Assembly (NCBI GenBank): GCA_002049455.2 | Contig: KV918764.1 | Location: 124,001 to 188,000 of the forward strand | Source of the DNA: Porphyra umbilicalis | Taxonomy: Eukaryota; Rhodophyta; Bangiophyceae; Bangiales; Bangiaceae | Length of the DNA stretch: 64,000 bases | Direction of reading: 5' to 3' | Shown: piece after piece, positions 41,728 to 52,829 of the stretch | Position numbering within the stretch: position 1 is the stretch's first letter | Layout: every line of letters starts with the position of its first letter | The notes under the pieces: generated by a model | Told to the model about the DNA's origin: nothing | The model's input: the letters and a program-made list of their open reading frames with translations, nothing else | Database searches by the model: none | Position numbers and translations under genes: made by a program

Positions 41728-42948
41728 TCATGGCCACCGGCATAGTTTGCGTGCCGACAAACGGCACGGCGGCGGCGAAGAGGCCGCGCCCGCCACCACC
41801 CTCGCGTGGGTGCCCGCCACCACCCCCAGCACGACCGCAAACGCGGCGAGCGGCACGCCGAGGAGCAGCCGCTCGCCGCCGCCGCCAAGGCGCCGCAGCA
41901 GCGCCGGGGAGCACTCCGCAAACGCCAACCCGCCGACTGCCTTGACGATCGACGCGGCGGAAAAGATGGTGACGCCCCGCTCGTAGGCGACCGCCGCCGG
42001 CGTGCCGCGCACTGCCGACGGGATGCCGCAGAGGACGAAGGTGCCGAGCCACGCCGAAACGCAGGGGAGGGTGCAGAAGAAGCTAATCCAGGCGAGCGCG
42101 TAGACAACAATGACACGGCCGACGGCGGGGGGGAGGGCCGCCATGAACGCGAGCGTCGCGGCAACGACGGACCGGCGGCGGGCGGGGGCCACAGACGGCT
42201 GCGCGGCGGCGCGCCCGCCGCCCGCGGCCCCGCCCCCGTGCGGGGCGCCGCCCAAAAACGGGGCCGTCGACGCTTCCTTTGCGTCCACCGGCAGTGGCCC
42301 TGCCCACCAGGCGTCCCCGCCCACCACCGTATCTATCTCCACGTCCCCCATCATCGGCGCACGCCCGTCCTTCGGCACCTCCACACACAGCACGAGCGAC
42401 ACACACGTTGTGAGGGTCAGCACAAGCGCCCCTCCCGCAAAGATGGAGCGGATGGAGCGCACCGGCTCGGCCAGTCCCCATACGAGCCCCCCCGCCGCGA
42501 CTTTGGCCACGCCCGCAAGCACCGCTGCCACCGCCTGCACCCGGTGCTGCACCGCCCGCTCCGCCGGCAGCATGTCGGCGAGGAGCGCGCGGCTCGGGAA
42601 GAGCGTGGCCTGTAGGCCAACGTTCCACACGCCAAAGCAGCCAAAGGCGGCGGTGAGCGCGGCGCCGTGGCGGGCGGGGAGGAGGCGTCCCACCCACGCA
42701 AACAGCGTCATGCCGTCGACCGACGCAGCGGCGCCGACAGCGACAAACGGGCGCCGTCGCCCGTAGCGGCTGGCGGGCTCATCTGACAGCGTGCCATTGA
42801 GGGGTGCGAGGAGGCCTGTCAGGATGCCGAGCGCCCGTAGCGCGTGAGCCACGGGCGGTGACGCGCCCCGCGAGTGAGCGGGGTGGGGGGTGGCAAGCGC
42901 GTACTTGAGCACCAAACAATAGAAGAGGCCGAGGTCGGCGGCGAGCAT
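41728..42948 (-). CDS. Sucrose/GPH-type MFS sugar transporter, probably incomplete at both ends
   Basis: A 406-codon frame with about ten hydrophobic segments. After the second segment it has the signature SDEPASRYGRRRPF (55-68), matching the SDR-x-x-SR-x-GRRRPF motif of plant sucrose transporters and SLC45-type proteins. This is followed by the expected third segment and RALLADMLP. A long Gly/Ala-rich cytoplasmic loop follows residue 200. The family has about 500 residues and 12 segments, so pieces are missing. The frame is open upstream to PPPIELSTLRLAA, where a nine-C run (about 42980) separates it from a Pro-rich N-terminal frame starting at 43183. At the 3' end another frame (41594-41800) reads GLFAAAVPFVGTQTMPVA, which fits a last membrane segment. 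Two frameshifts, or homopolymer errors, would explain this. It is either a recent pseudogene or a real gene with sequence errors. Confidence 0.6.
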   Translation of the reverse strand: MLAADLGLFYCLVLKYALATPHPAHSRGASPPVAHALRALGILTGLLAPLNGTLSDEPASRYGRRRPFVAVGAAASVDGMTLFAWVGRLLPARHGAALTAAFGCFGVWNVGLQATLFPSRALLADMLPAERAVQHRVQAVAAVLAGVAKVAAGGLVWGLAEPVRSIRSIFAGGALVLTLTTCVSLVLCVEVPKDGRAPMMGDVEIDTVVGGDAWWAGPLPVDAKEASTAPFLGGAPHGGGAAGGGRAAAQPSVAPARRRSVVAATLAFMAALPPAVGRVIVVYALAWISFFCTLPCVSAWLGTFVLCGIPSAVRGTPAAVAYERGVTIFSAASIVKAVGGLAFAECSPALLRRLGGGGERLLLGVPLAAFAVVLGVVAGTHARVVAGAASSPPPCRLSARKLCRWP

Positions 42949-43449
42949 CGCCGCCAGCCGCAGCGTCGACAGCTCGATGGGGGGGGGCGCAGCCGCGGCG
43001 CGTCGGCGTCGTCTGACGCGGTGACAGGGGTGGGGGCGGCCGCGACTGCCTCCGCGTCAGGCGGGGCGAATCGGGAAGCGGCGGCAGCGCCATTTCCAGC
43101 GGCCGCAGAGGCGAAGGAGGGGCGGCGCCGTCGGGCGCGGAAGACCCGCCGACAGAGCCGCCCGGCGGCTCGCCGACCGTCATTCCAGACCCAGCGGCAG
43201 CGCCAATGCCGCGAGCGTGGCCGACACGCGCTGGTACGCCCGCGTGGGCGACGCGCAGGTGTTAGCGGTGCATCTCCAAGCGGCCGCCGTCGACGCGGCA
43301 CGCGTGGTCGGTGCCGGCGCCATACGCACGCAGGCACCAACACGCCTGCCCAGGACGGTCGAGGGGGCGGCGACACGGTGACCGCGACAGCACCACAGCA
43401 CGTTGTCAAATTGGGTCACGGAGAACTTAAAATATATGCGAACCGTGAG

Positions 43450-45455
43450 AGGTCGTGAGAGAAATGTTTTTCCATGCAGCAAACCTCGTGACACCATCCT
43501 CGCAAATGTCGCTGTGTCGATCTCTAAAAGGCTCTGTCTGAGAAGGCTTTCTGACACCCCCAGAGACCTTCTTACCCCACCCACCTGGTCACCCCTACCC
43601 ATGTGCGTACTCGTCTACTCCCAATAGCTGCGGGCACCGCCCAACCACGGACACTTGTGCTTGCCTCCTTTCCTGTCCTCTCCCACTCCTTTCTCCTGCT
43701 GGCAGGGGGGGGGGGGGCGAGGGGGGCTGCACATACATGCCGAGGGGGTCGGGGAGGATGGGGGCGCAAACGGTGTCGCTAGAGTGGGACGGCTGCTGGC
43801 ATTGCCGTGCAGAGCTCTGGCAGGGTCATGGGGCAGGTCCTCCTTGCGCGATCAAACGGCACCCTTCACACCCAGTTCAAGGCAGACTTGGCGTACACAG
43901 TATGCATTCTTGCGGGCACATGGAGACCTCTGCTCGGACGCCTCACCGTCGTAGCTTGTGTCAGCCAGACTTTGTTCAGTACCTGTTGGCATGATAGTCT
44001 GCTACCAATGGGGACCCAGGATGCGCCCCCGGTCAACCGGGCAGCCAACCAGCGGGCTGGAAAACGTCAAGCCTTGTGCTTGGGGATAGCGGGGCGATTA
44101 ATAATAATTCGAAGTGCTGGGCGGCGCCAATGCGCGCCCTCGGCATGTGTGCAGGTGACTGCCATGCTGCCCCCAGCCCCGCTCCTGGCTGCCGCCCAAG
44201 TGCACAAGTGCTGCCAACATCCCCGCTCGCTCTCCTGGCCGACCGCTCGGCCCACCCTCCTGGCGGACCGCCCCGCCCACCCTCTGGTCGACCGCCCCAC
44301 CCACCCTCCTGGCCGGAAGCCCCGGCCACCCTCTGTTCGATCGCCCCGCCCACCCTCCTGCCGACCGCCCTCGTTCCTGTCGTATTCTTATCTGCATCCC
44401 CTCCATCCCACGCATTCTCTCCAGCTCGCACGGGGGCGGGGGGGAGTCACTCTACGACGGGCCGGACGACGTTTGCAGTCGCTGGACTAGTGGTGGTGGC
44501 GATTGGGTGGGGATCCACACTGGCGCAGTGTGGATAGTGTGACGCGCGCGGTGGGTGGGTGGTGGATGGGTTGGATGAACTGACCACGTACTTCTTTTTC
44601 GTGTTCGCTCGCCCGTCCCCCATGTATCCTTACCATGCATATGTGCGATGGCTTCCTCTTTCTTGGCTTCTGTTTCTTTGCAAACCAATGGGTGTTGCTG
44701 ACATCGAAGTCGAGTAACTTGTGTCATACGCACATGCATGCGTGGTGTCCGCGAGTCGCTGACATGGTGAGCTTGCTGTTGTCCGGTGGCCTGTAGCTCT
44801 GTCAGAGTTTGCGGCTGTGTGCAGTTAGCTACATGTCTGCGTGACTCTGTAGCACACCGTGGCTTTCTTATCGATTTCGTGTCTGCTCTGCCACCCGTGC
44901 CCGCGCCGAGCAACAATAAAGCGACCGTGTCTTTCAATGCATCTTTGGCATGTATCCTCAATGCTGGCCGGTGTCACATCCTTTCCTCCGTCAGGGTCTT
45001 GCTCCACTTCTTCCCCGAGACCTCCGAGGGATCATTGCGGCGAGTCTCGCAACATATGTCTCGAAGGATGTGAACTTCTCCTTAAAGATTGGGCAAAGAG
45101 GAGTTATGTACTCATTTTCGATCTCTCTCTGAACGCAAAGGGGTCGAGCAGCAATACGGTTCGGCCTTGTTGCAGATACCTTGGAACCTGACACGAGATT
45201 TCATCAACGCGCTGTGACGCAGTGGTGTGCTTAGTCTTGTGTCCGCGGCCGGCAGGTGGCCAACTGTCCTCGCGGGCCGAGCGCCAGCCTCGTTGCTGGC
45301 CGCAAGTCAGCCGATAAACACCAGGTTTCCTTGAAGTGGGTGGTGGTACATCCAGGTCCCTCTGATTGCCAGCCAAAAGATCGATTCCAAATTGATCCAC
45401 GTTTTCTTGTCCTAGACGGGCAACCATATGTGGCTCTGTACGCAAAATCAATATT
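43450..45455. other. Intergenic, mostly unrecognised
   Basis: No convincing gene. It contains a 24-bp minisatellite at 44220-44370 and an AATAAA at about 44921 after a pyrimidine-rich stretch, which may be a transcript end. Confidence 0.3.
44220..44370. repeat. 24-bp degenerate minisatellite, about 6 units
   Basis: Repeats of the type GACCGCCCCGCCCACCCTCC with a few variable bases. The plus-strand frame through it gives Arg-Pro-Thr/His-Pro-Pro repeats and is not taken as a gene. Confidence 0.6.
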
Positions 45456-45459
45456 GAAA

Positions 45460-46290
45460 CTGAAAGCGCGTTCGCGAAAACACCCTGGACTTGCGAAGCG
45501 ACAAAACCATTTTCACGCGACGAAGAAGTGGCAGGAACGTCACGCGCATCTTCTGAGGGTGCTCTGACAAGAGGCAACGCTGCTCAGACACAATTCCACC
45601 TACACCTACGCCACTGTCTCGCCACACCAAAACAGCCTCTTTGTTTTTTTTCCACCCCTTCCTCACCCACACCACAGGGCGGCCACCGCGGGAGCCCCGT
45701 ACAATCGCCGTGGCGCAATTCCCGCCACGCAGACCACGCGAGTGGACGGCGGACCAGCGGGGCGGCCGTGGGGAGCTTTGAACACCTCCTCACCCTGTCT
45801 CGATGCACTCCCACGTCCTTTGCGCCAGAGTAAGCCCCGCATCCCCATCGTCGGCGTCGCGCTCGGCGCCGGCGCCCGTCGCGCCGCCGTCCCCTCACCG
45901 AGCTGCCGTCGGCGTCGCGGCCGCGGGTGCGCGGCGGCGGCGGCGCGCCGCTTCCGCCGCGCCCGCGCGCACGCGCGCGACGCTTCTGTCCGGGAGGCGG
46001 GTCGGGGTGCGCCCGAGCGGGGACCCCCGCCCCATCGGTCGGCGGGGCAGCCGCTGCGTGCCCGTCGCCGCTGCCAGGTGGGGAGGGGGGGTGCCGTCGC
46101 TGCGGCAGCGGCGGCCGTCGGGCCGACCGCCACAGGTCGCCCCCACGCGTGCACACGCGCAGCGTCGAAGGGGCGCACCCTCCGGAGGGGGTAAGGACCA
46201 CCGACAGCTAGGGGCAGGGTCGGGAGTGATCCAACTCTGTCCCGGCGCCACGCCATCGGGCGGCGGCGCCGCCGCCGCTGGCCTGCCTCC
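45460..46290 (+). repeat. Dispersed GC-rich repeat, copy 1
   Basis: Collinear with 47729-48560, starting with TGAAAGCGCGTTCGCGA and CACCCTGGACTTGCGAA. Both continue through GAGGCAACGCTGCTCAGACA-like sequence, CCACACCA, a CCCACAYYACAGGGC segment and AGTAAGCCYCGCATCCCC into GC-rich sequence. A short third piece of its start is at 55609-55650. The matched GC-rich part translates in both copies to HTRSV then GRHP- or GAHP-like residues, suggesting a common coding ancestor. Confidence 0.75.
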
Positions 46291-47330
46291 GCCGCGGCAG
46301 TCACGCGAAACCCTCGACGCCACGGCGGCGAGGCAGAAACGTAGCCGTAGCTTCGGCCACCGCCCTCATGGGCACGCGTGTGGACGCCGCAGCGCCGGCG
46401 GTAGCGGCAGTGGCGGCAGGGCTCGGCGGTTCGGGCGCCATCAGCTCGTCGCGGGGGCGTGTCGAACGGAACACCAGCGCGGGACGAAGGCTAGCCCAAC
46501 GGCCCGGCGAACGGGCCGACGTCGGCCAGCGGAGCGGGCGCATCGCACGCTGCTGGCGGGGATGTTGGCACACCGCCCGCCACGAGCGCGTGAGGGGACG
46601 AGTGGCACCGAGACGAGCAGCACCTGGAGCCGATCCAAGCGTGAGCCCCGTTCAGGGAAAGGGCGTTGGGCGAGCGGGGCCCCCGCAGAGGAAGCTGCCT
46701 CCAGCGTGGGCTCAATGGAGCCGTGCTATGGCCGCGGCCTTGGGCGGGAGACGAGTGATGCCGCGCCATGGCTGCGGCCTTTGGAGTTGGACGAGTGGAC
46801 CCCTGCGGAGGCTGCGGCTGGTGGAGGGGAGGACAGGCTGGGACCCACCTGGGTGCGCCCCGAGGGGCGCGCTGGGTGCGGCTGGCGCGGGTGAGCGGGA
46901 CGCGCGTGTGTACGGTGACGGACCCCCTTTGGGGAGGAGCGCCAGTGGGGGCAGAGGCCAGGAGTCAGTACATAGAGCTGTGCGGGAAGAGCCTGGGAGC
47001 CGGGGGGGAGAGGTAGAGTAGCAGAGTAAACCATCCCCCTTAGCATCCTGTACTCTCGGGTGTGGTGCGGGCAGTGAGGACATCCTCCTCCCCCCCCGTC
47101 CGGCCTGGGGTTTGCCAACAGGGCGCGCCTCCCCCCGCGCCCAACCGCCCCGGCGGCCGCCGCGCGACGGGCCGTGGTGGCTGCCGCGCCGCCGCCGCCG
47201 CCGCGCCCGCACCCTGACGCACGGCCGGGCGAAAGAGATAAAGATCGGGATTCGGCCTGGCACGCGGTGCACGGTTGGTCGGTGCACGGGTCCCACTCGT
47301 CACGTCGCGCGCCTCGCATAGACCTGCCTT
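45660..47330. other. GC-rich low-complexity block
   Basis: All frames are long and Arg/Pro/Ala/Gly-rich. It shares a module with the block at 3690-5960 (minus strand near 46300-46400) and its first part belongs to the dispersed repeat. The 21-bp terminal motif follows at 47631-47651. No gene is assigned. Confidence 0.5.
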
Positions 47331-47630
47331 CAAGCGTTCGACTGCAAGTAAACGTCCTCAGAGCCGTATGAGACCGCTGCTCGCAAACTACCATCGACAT
47401 TACTCTGTGCCACACCGCCAGAGGGCCCCATAGACCGCGCACCCCGCCTCACGACCCTTTCCATCCTGCTTCTCGCGCTATGAACACTGTCGCGAACCGT
47501 ACGCGCGAGCAAAACCTCACAATGGCGTCCATCTTGGTAGGAGGCACCCGACCTCCCGCACCAACGTTCCAAGTGCAAAGAAACGGTTGCGAAACTTTCA
47601 GCGAGAAGGATGGGCTTTTAGGTTTGAATA

Positions 47631-47651
47631 AGTACGCCCGCAACGTGCACT
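47631..47651 (+). repeat. Dispersed 21-bp terminal motif, copy 2
   Basis: Contains GTACGCCCGCAACGTGCACT and closes the block at 45460-47651. The next copy of the same repeat family begins about 80 bp further on. Confidence 0.55.
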
Positions 47652-47728
47652 ATCTCTCAAAGAATTGAAAAACAGTCTTCACCATGTTGGTAGGTACCAT
47701 GACTGGATGGGCAGGGAAGTACCTTGAA

Positions 47729-48560
47729 CTGAAAGCGCGTTCGCGATAACACCCTGGACTTGCGAAACGACCAAACCATTTTCACACGACGAAAGATAGA
47801 CCAGTGAGTCACGAGCATCTCTTGGGGATGTGCTCCAACAAATGGGCAACGCTGCTCAGACACAACAATGTCTTGCCACACCAGCAGAGCCTCCATGTCT
47901 CTATTCCACCCCTTTCTCACCCACATTACAGGGCAGCCACCATGGGAGCCCCGAACGATCACCCATACGCCATCTGTGCCGCGCGGACCACGTTCGTGGG
48001 ATGGCGGACCAGCGGGCCGACCACGGCGGGCGTCGACTCCCCCCGCAATCCGTCTTCACTCGTTTTCACCCACGTGGTGCGAGAAGTAAGCCTCGCATCC
48101 CCCGCGTCGTCGTGGAGCTCGGCGCCGGCGCCAGCCGCGCTGCCGCACCCCAACTGAGCCACCGTCGGCGGCGCGTCCGCGCGAGCGCGGCGGCGGCGAC
48201 ACGCCGCTACCATGGCGCCGGCGCGCACACGCGCGGTGCCTCCGCGCGAGGGGCTGCTCGGGGTGCCCCCAAACGGGGGCCCCTGCCCCATCGGCTGAAG
48301 GGGTGGCCGCCGCGTACCCGCCGCTGCTACCACGCGGGGCGGGGGGGGGGCGACGCTGCGGCGCCGGCGACCATCAAGGTGGCCGCCACCGGCCGCCCGC
48401 ACGCGCGCATACGCGCAGCGTCGACGGAAGGCACCCGCTGGCGTGGGCGAGGACCAGCGGCGGCGGGGGGCAGGGTCGGGCGTGCCCCAATTCTTGCCGG
48501 ACCCCACACTGTTGGGGAGGGGGTCGAAGCCATCGCTGTTGCTGCCGTGCGTCGTCCGAC
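47729..48560 (+). repeat. Dispersed GC-rich repeat, copy 2
   Basis: Diverged partner of 45460-46290, offset by about 2.27 kb in the same orientation. Together with the motif at 47631 the arrangement suggests tandem insertion or duplication of one element. Confidence 0.75.
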
Positions 48561-49650
48561 GGTGCCCCACCACGGGAAGCGGCGGGGGCGCCAGCCGGCC
48601 GGGCGCCGCCGCGGCGATCGTGCGTCACCGCTACGACGGCCGCCACGCCACGGGCGGCGGCGGCAGCGACGCCGCTGTCGCCGCGGAGGTGGCCACGCAG
48701 CCCATACGGCAGCGGGGGTCGCGTATCCGACCGCGGCAGCCGCGCGTGCCGGCCGACATATGACGCCCACGCGCCGCCACCGCGGGGGCCACAACCGCCG
48801 CCGCCGCCGTCGCCGCCGCCGCCGTCACCGCCGCCGCCGCCGTCGCCGCCGCCGCCGCCGCAACTGCCGCCGCCGCTGCTACCGCCGCGGCCACCGGTCG
48901 CCCCTGCGTGCGGGCGCGCGTCCCACGCGTGGTCGTTCAGCGCCCACCGCCTCGTCGGCGGCAGGCGCGGCGGCAACGCCTCCAGCAGCGGTGGCAGCCG
49001 CTCCCACCCGCCGTACGCGGGTGTGCCGCGCGTAGTACACCGCGCGCAGCCGGGCGGCCGCAAAAAGAACGGACGGGCGGCACGGCCCACCACAAGCTGT
49101 TCGCCTCGCCGCCTCTTCCGCCGCCGCCTCGCTCAGCCCGTGACGGCGTCACTAGCGCGGAGGCCGACATGTCGCCGCCGCCGCCGCTCCTGGCGGCACT
49201 CCCCCGTTTCACCTCCACCACCGCCTTGCATGGCGGATGACGTGCAGAGGTGGTCATCTCCACTTGACCCGCCGCCCCGGCCGCCGCCGCCCCGCTCGAC
49301 GGGTGATGGCGTCACCGCCGCGGCGGCCGACAAGTCCCGTCGTGCTAGGCGGAGAGGGGGGAGAGAGGGAAAGTGTGGCTGGGGGAGGCGACGACGGAAT
49401 GACATGCGGTCTACGTCGACCACAACCACAGCGCCCCCACACCGCGGCCTGTGCCTGGCCCCCGGCGCCCGACGTCGCCGTCTCGCCCAGAGGGTGGTGG
49501 CGTCGCCCAACACGTCGCCAGCCCCGCCGCCTCCCGTCGCACACCGCCCCCACCCCCCCAACACCGAGCATCCTCCCACCCCGACCAGCTTTCCATAATC
49601 AACGTACCCACAAAGAACACGCAGCTCTTCCTCCAGCACCTACACCCTGG
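48560..49650. other. GC-rich low-complexity block with CCG runs
   Basis: 48780-48880 is almost pure GCC/CCG triplets, reading poly-Arg, poly-Pro or poly-Ala by frame. 48900-49110 resembles the minus strand of 3780-4000, including GCGCGTGTGCCGCGCG-like runs. No gene is assigned. Confidence 0.5.
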
Positions 49651-50175
49651 AACGCCCGGGCTCCGTCGGGAGCCGCCAACTTCGCGATCTAGTCGACCAT
49701 GGGCAACGGGAACGGCCGCAAACGCTCGAGCAGCCACGCAATTCGTGACCACACAACTAGAGGTATGCAGTCATTCGCAGAGAAAAATTACGTCTTTCCT
49801 TTCTCTTCGGATGGGCGTCAGGCCGTCAGAAGGGCGTCGAGGGCGTTTCCCCGTCCGTGAACAGCAACCATTTAGACCTGACAGTAGCTTGACAGACGGA
49901 CATCCAACCAATCACAGCCGGGAATTTCTCGACAGTCCTGGGTACTCGTTGCTGCATCGACCCGTGCGATCGCCTGTCGATGTCACCACGACGGACAGAT
50001 GACGGCCTGCGACGACGGTGATCCTACCTCCCGGTGACGTGCTCCACTCAGAGTGAGACACGTTTGTAAGACGGCGTAAGAATTTCACGTAACGTGAAAG
50101 ACTCGCAGGAAAGCGTCAGTGAGAGGGTCTCGAAATTTCATGCGAAATGACACGACGTGGCGTCAGATTGTACAT
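49650..50175. other. Intergenic, no gene seen
   Basis: Moderate-GC sequence up to the hAT target site; no recognisable feature. Confidence 0.35.
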
Positions 50176-50453
50176 CACTACACCAGGGATGGAAAAAATC
50201 GCGATTTTTTACATCCCAGATAGATTAATCTATAGATTAATCTATTAAATCACGATCTTTCAATTAATCTATGGTTTTATTGCTGCCTACGGACTTAGGC
50301 TGGGGGCTGTGGCTGACCATCGCCGTCGCCGCCGCGTCTTCGTGTCCGAGGGTGCTCGCTTGCCTCGGTGAGTAGCGGACTTCCCCACTTCTGGCTGCCT
50401 GCACGAGTCCCCCCACCCCTTTCCACCCACCGTCTTACCCCCCACACGCGCCA

Positions 50454-52757
50454 TTGCCTTGTACGATGCCGCCACCCGGTAGCACCGCGGCCGCGGACGC
50501 TGACGGTCCGTCGAGCGCGACGGAGTCAGTGGCGGCGGGTGGGCCGTCTGCTTCTAGCCGCACCCCCCGACGACGCGTGGGCCGCAAGGTCAGCGACACT
50601 AAGCAGGAGTTTGAGGTGGTCCTGGACGTGGGTGCGCGGTGCCGCCACTGCAGTCTACTGGTGAGAAGCAAGAAGCAGAACGGGACACTGTTGGCCAGCC
50701 ACCTCTTCAACTGCAAGTCGGCCTCGTGGTCTGTGAAGCAGCAGGCGTGGGACACCTGCTTGACGCTGCGCAACACCAAGCCGCGGCCCACCGACCCCGC
50801 GGCGGCAAGAGTGAGCCCGGTGCTTCCGCCGTCTGGAATTGGGGCGGCCGGAAGCAGCAAGGCGTCCACGCTGCCGGCCCCGGCGTCACAAATCTCCTCC
50901 CCAAACGTTCTCAACTACATGGACCGCATCACCTGCGACCAAGCGGACGTGATTGACGCGGCCATCATGAACTTTTTTGTGCTCAATTGCGTGCCCTTCT
51001 CGACGGTGGAGAGCGAGTCCTTTATCGCTCTCCTCAAGGTGCTGCGGCCGGCCTACGTCGCACGTAAGAAGGTGCCCTCCCGCAAGAGGATGGCCGGGAC
51101 CATGCTCAGCCAGCTGCACGAGACCACACGCGAGCAAGTTCTCCGCGCGCTGGCTGATTGGTGCAGGCGCAGGAAGGCAGTCCTCATGCTGGACGGCTGG
51201 GAAAACGTCAAGCACCACCACATTGTCAACCTCCTTGCTATGATCGGCGACACGGATGTCTTCCTCGACTCCATCTACTGCGGCGACGACTGTCAGGACG
51301 CCGCGGGGCAGGCGCAGCTGGTGCAGGAGCAGCTTGCAAAGTACGGGGGGATGGACACGTTCAACGCGGTGGCCTCGGACAACACGGCCTCGTGCATTGA
51401 GATGCGGCGCCTGGTGGTGTCCGCCCACCCGGGCATGGTCTCCCTTAACGACCAGGCCCACGTAGCCAACTTGCTGGTGGGGGATCTCTGCAAAGTAGGT
51501 TGGGTGGCGAGCTGCGTGTCGAAGGCCCTCCTGGTGACATCCTACGTGCGCCGGCACACCCGGTTGCTGGCAGCGTACACGGCGGCAAAGGACTCGTTCA
51601 ACCGGCAGCAGCCACCGGGTGCAGCGGCCGAAAAGCAGACCGCGGTGGAGTACCCGAAACCCTGCTCTACCCGCTTCCTTTTCACTCGTGACCTTCTCGT
51701 CACGTGTGCTCGCAACCGGCCGGCGCTGAGAAATCTAGTCGAGTGCAACAACGGAGCCGAAGTGCCACGACTGGTCAAGATGCGCAATGAGAACAACCGG
51801 CAGTCGCAGGCAGCTTTTTTGCGCGTGGCCGAGTCGGCCGCCGACGCCCGGGACTGGTTGGCCGCCAGCCGCATCCTCGACCCCGTCTGCCGCTACCTCC
51901 GTCTGTTTGACAGCCAGAGCGGACGCCTGTCACTGGTTCTCCCCGCGACGACGCAGCTACGGCAGACGATGGGGGGGCTAGGGACCTCGCTGCGCGCCAC
52001 CGGGTCGGCGGGCACAGCATCTGCGGAGGTGTTCTCGCAAGTGACGGCGGCAGTGGACAAGCGCATGTCGGGCCCTGTTGAACGCAGCGTGCGTGTGTTG
52101 CTTCTCGACGACATCCACTTCCTGGCGACGGCTCTCGACCCGGCGGTGTTTGATGCACACGCCGATGACGTCACCGACGTGGTGGACCGGGCCTTTGACG
52201 CTGTCCGGACCTTCTTTTTGCGTTCCCCCGCGGTGTTTACCCCCTCCCAGCTTGAGAAGACGAGCGACGAGCAGCGGATGATCCTCCTGCGGCAGCAGTT
52301 CACCACTTACGCCGGCTTGTCGGGGACGTTTGCGAAAGGGGCATTTGCGGCGCGCATCCCTGGGTCGGCGGTGGGCGTGGCGCACGTGATGGCGTCCAAC
52401 TGGGATCCTTTGGGGTGGTGGGTCCTGTACGGGAGCTCCGCGCCTGAGCTGCGCGAGATCGGGAAGGCTGTGGCCGGCATGGTACCGTCTTCTTGCCCGG
52501 TGGAGCGCTCGTTCTCTGTGCAAAAGTCAATCCACACGTTGGTGCGCAATCGACTGGCGCACGACAAGGTGGCCATGCTCATGTTTTTGCATACCAACCT
52601 GAGCTTTTTGAGCGGTAGGGAGGTACTGGGTGACCACCCTGGATTTTTGGAGTCGTTGCTGGATGACGTAGACGGGGAGGAGGGGGCGAGGAGCGACGAG
52701 GATTGGTCGGGGGAGAGCGGTGGAGAGGATGCCAGTGGACCGCGCGAAGGCGATTAA
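50454..52757 (+). CDS. hAT transposase (BED finger, DUF659, hAT dimerisation)
   Basis: 767 intact codons from ATG 50454. It starts with a Ser/Ala-rich segment, then a BED-type zinc finger: C63, C66, H83, C87 (CRHC, then HLFNC). A DUF659-like region around 170-290 includes VLMLDGWENV. The catalytic triad of the hAT RNase-H fold is present as D247 (MLDGWE), D309 (VASDNTASC) and E684 (CPVERSFS). The C-terminal dimerisation block shows PELREIGK, CPVERSFSVQKSI and VRNRLAHDK. The last 35 residues are acidic. Length and residue set are those of an autonomous enzyme. An ATG four codons later is also possible. The gene ends with TAA 2.2 kb before the right end. Confidence 0.95.
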   Translation: MPCTMPPPGSTAAADADGPSSATESVAAGGPSASSRTPRRRVGRKVSDTKQEFEVVLDVGARCRHCSLLVRSKKQNGTLLASHLFNCKSASWSVKQQAWDTCLTLRNTKPRPTDPAAARVSPVLPPSGIGAAGSSKASTLPAPASQISSPNVLNYMDRITCDQADVIDAAIMNFFVLNCVPFSTVESESFIALLKVLRPAYVARKKVPSRKRMAGTMLSQLHETTREQVLRALADWCRRRKAVLMLDGWENVKHHHIVNLLAMIGDTDVFLDSIYCGDDCQDAAGQAQLVQEQLAKYGGMDTFNAVASDNTASCIEMRRLVVSAHPGMVSLNDQAHVANLLVGDLCKVGWVASCVSKALLVTSYVRRHTRLLAAYTAAKDSFNRQQPPGAAAEKQTAVEYPKPCSTRFLFTRDLLVTCARNRPALRNLVECNNGAEVPRLVKMRNENNRQSQAAFLRVAESAADARDWLAASRILDPVCRYLRLFDSQSGRLSLVLPATTQLRQTMGGLGTSLRATGSAGTASAEVFSQVTAAVDKRMSGPVERSVRVLLLDDIHFLATALDPAVFDAHADDVTDVVDRAFDAVRTFFLRSPAVFTPSQLEKTSDEQRMILLRQQFTTYAGLSGTFAKGAFAARIPGSAVGVAHVMASNWDPLGWWVLYGSSAPELREIGKAVAGMVPSSCPVERSFSVQKSIHTLVRNRLAHDKVAMLMFLHTNLSFLSGREVLGDHPGFLESLLDDVDGEEGARSDEDWSGESGGEDASGPREGD

Positions 52758-52795
52758 AATCGCTTTTATTCGACAAGGACAAGCGCTGTGCAAGT

Positions 52796-52812
52796 AAAAA
52801 AAAAAAAAAAAA
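52796..52812 (+). other. 17-nt poly(A) run after the transposase gene
   Basis: An uninterrupted A17 tract, 38 nt past the transposase stop and at the boundary with the GC-rich cargo. It may mark the join between the original element and captured sequence, or simply be a homopolymer. Confidence 0.5.
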
Positions 52813-52829
52813 GGCAAACGCGCAGCTTA

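Noticed and set aside
47830-49598. Plus-strand ORFs of 401 and 431 codons
   Set aside because: Poly-Arg/Pro/Ala translations of CCG runs within a dispersed repeat.
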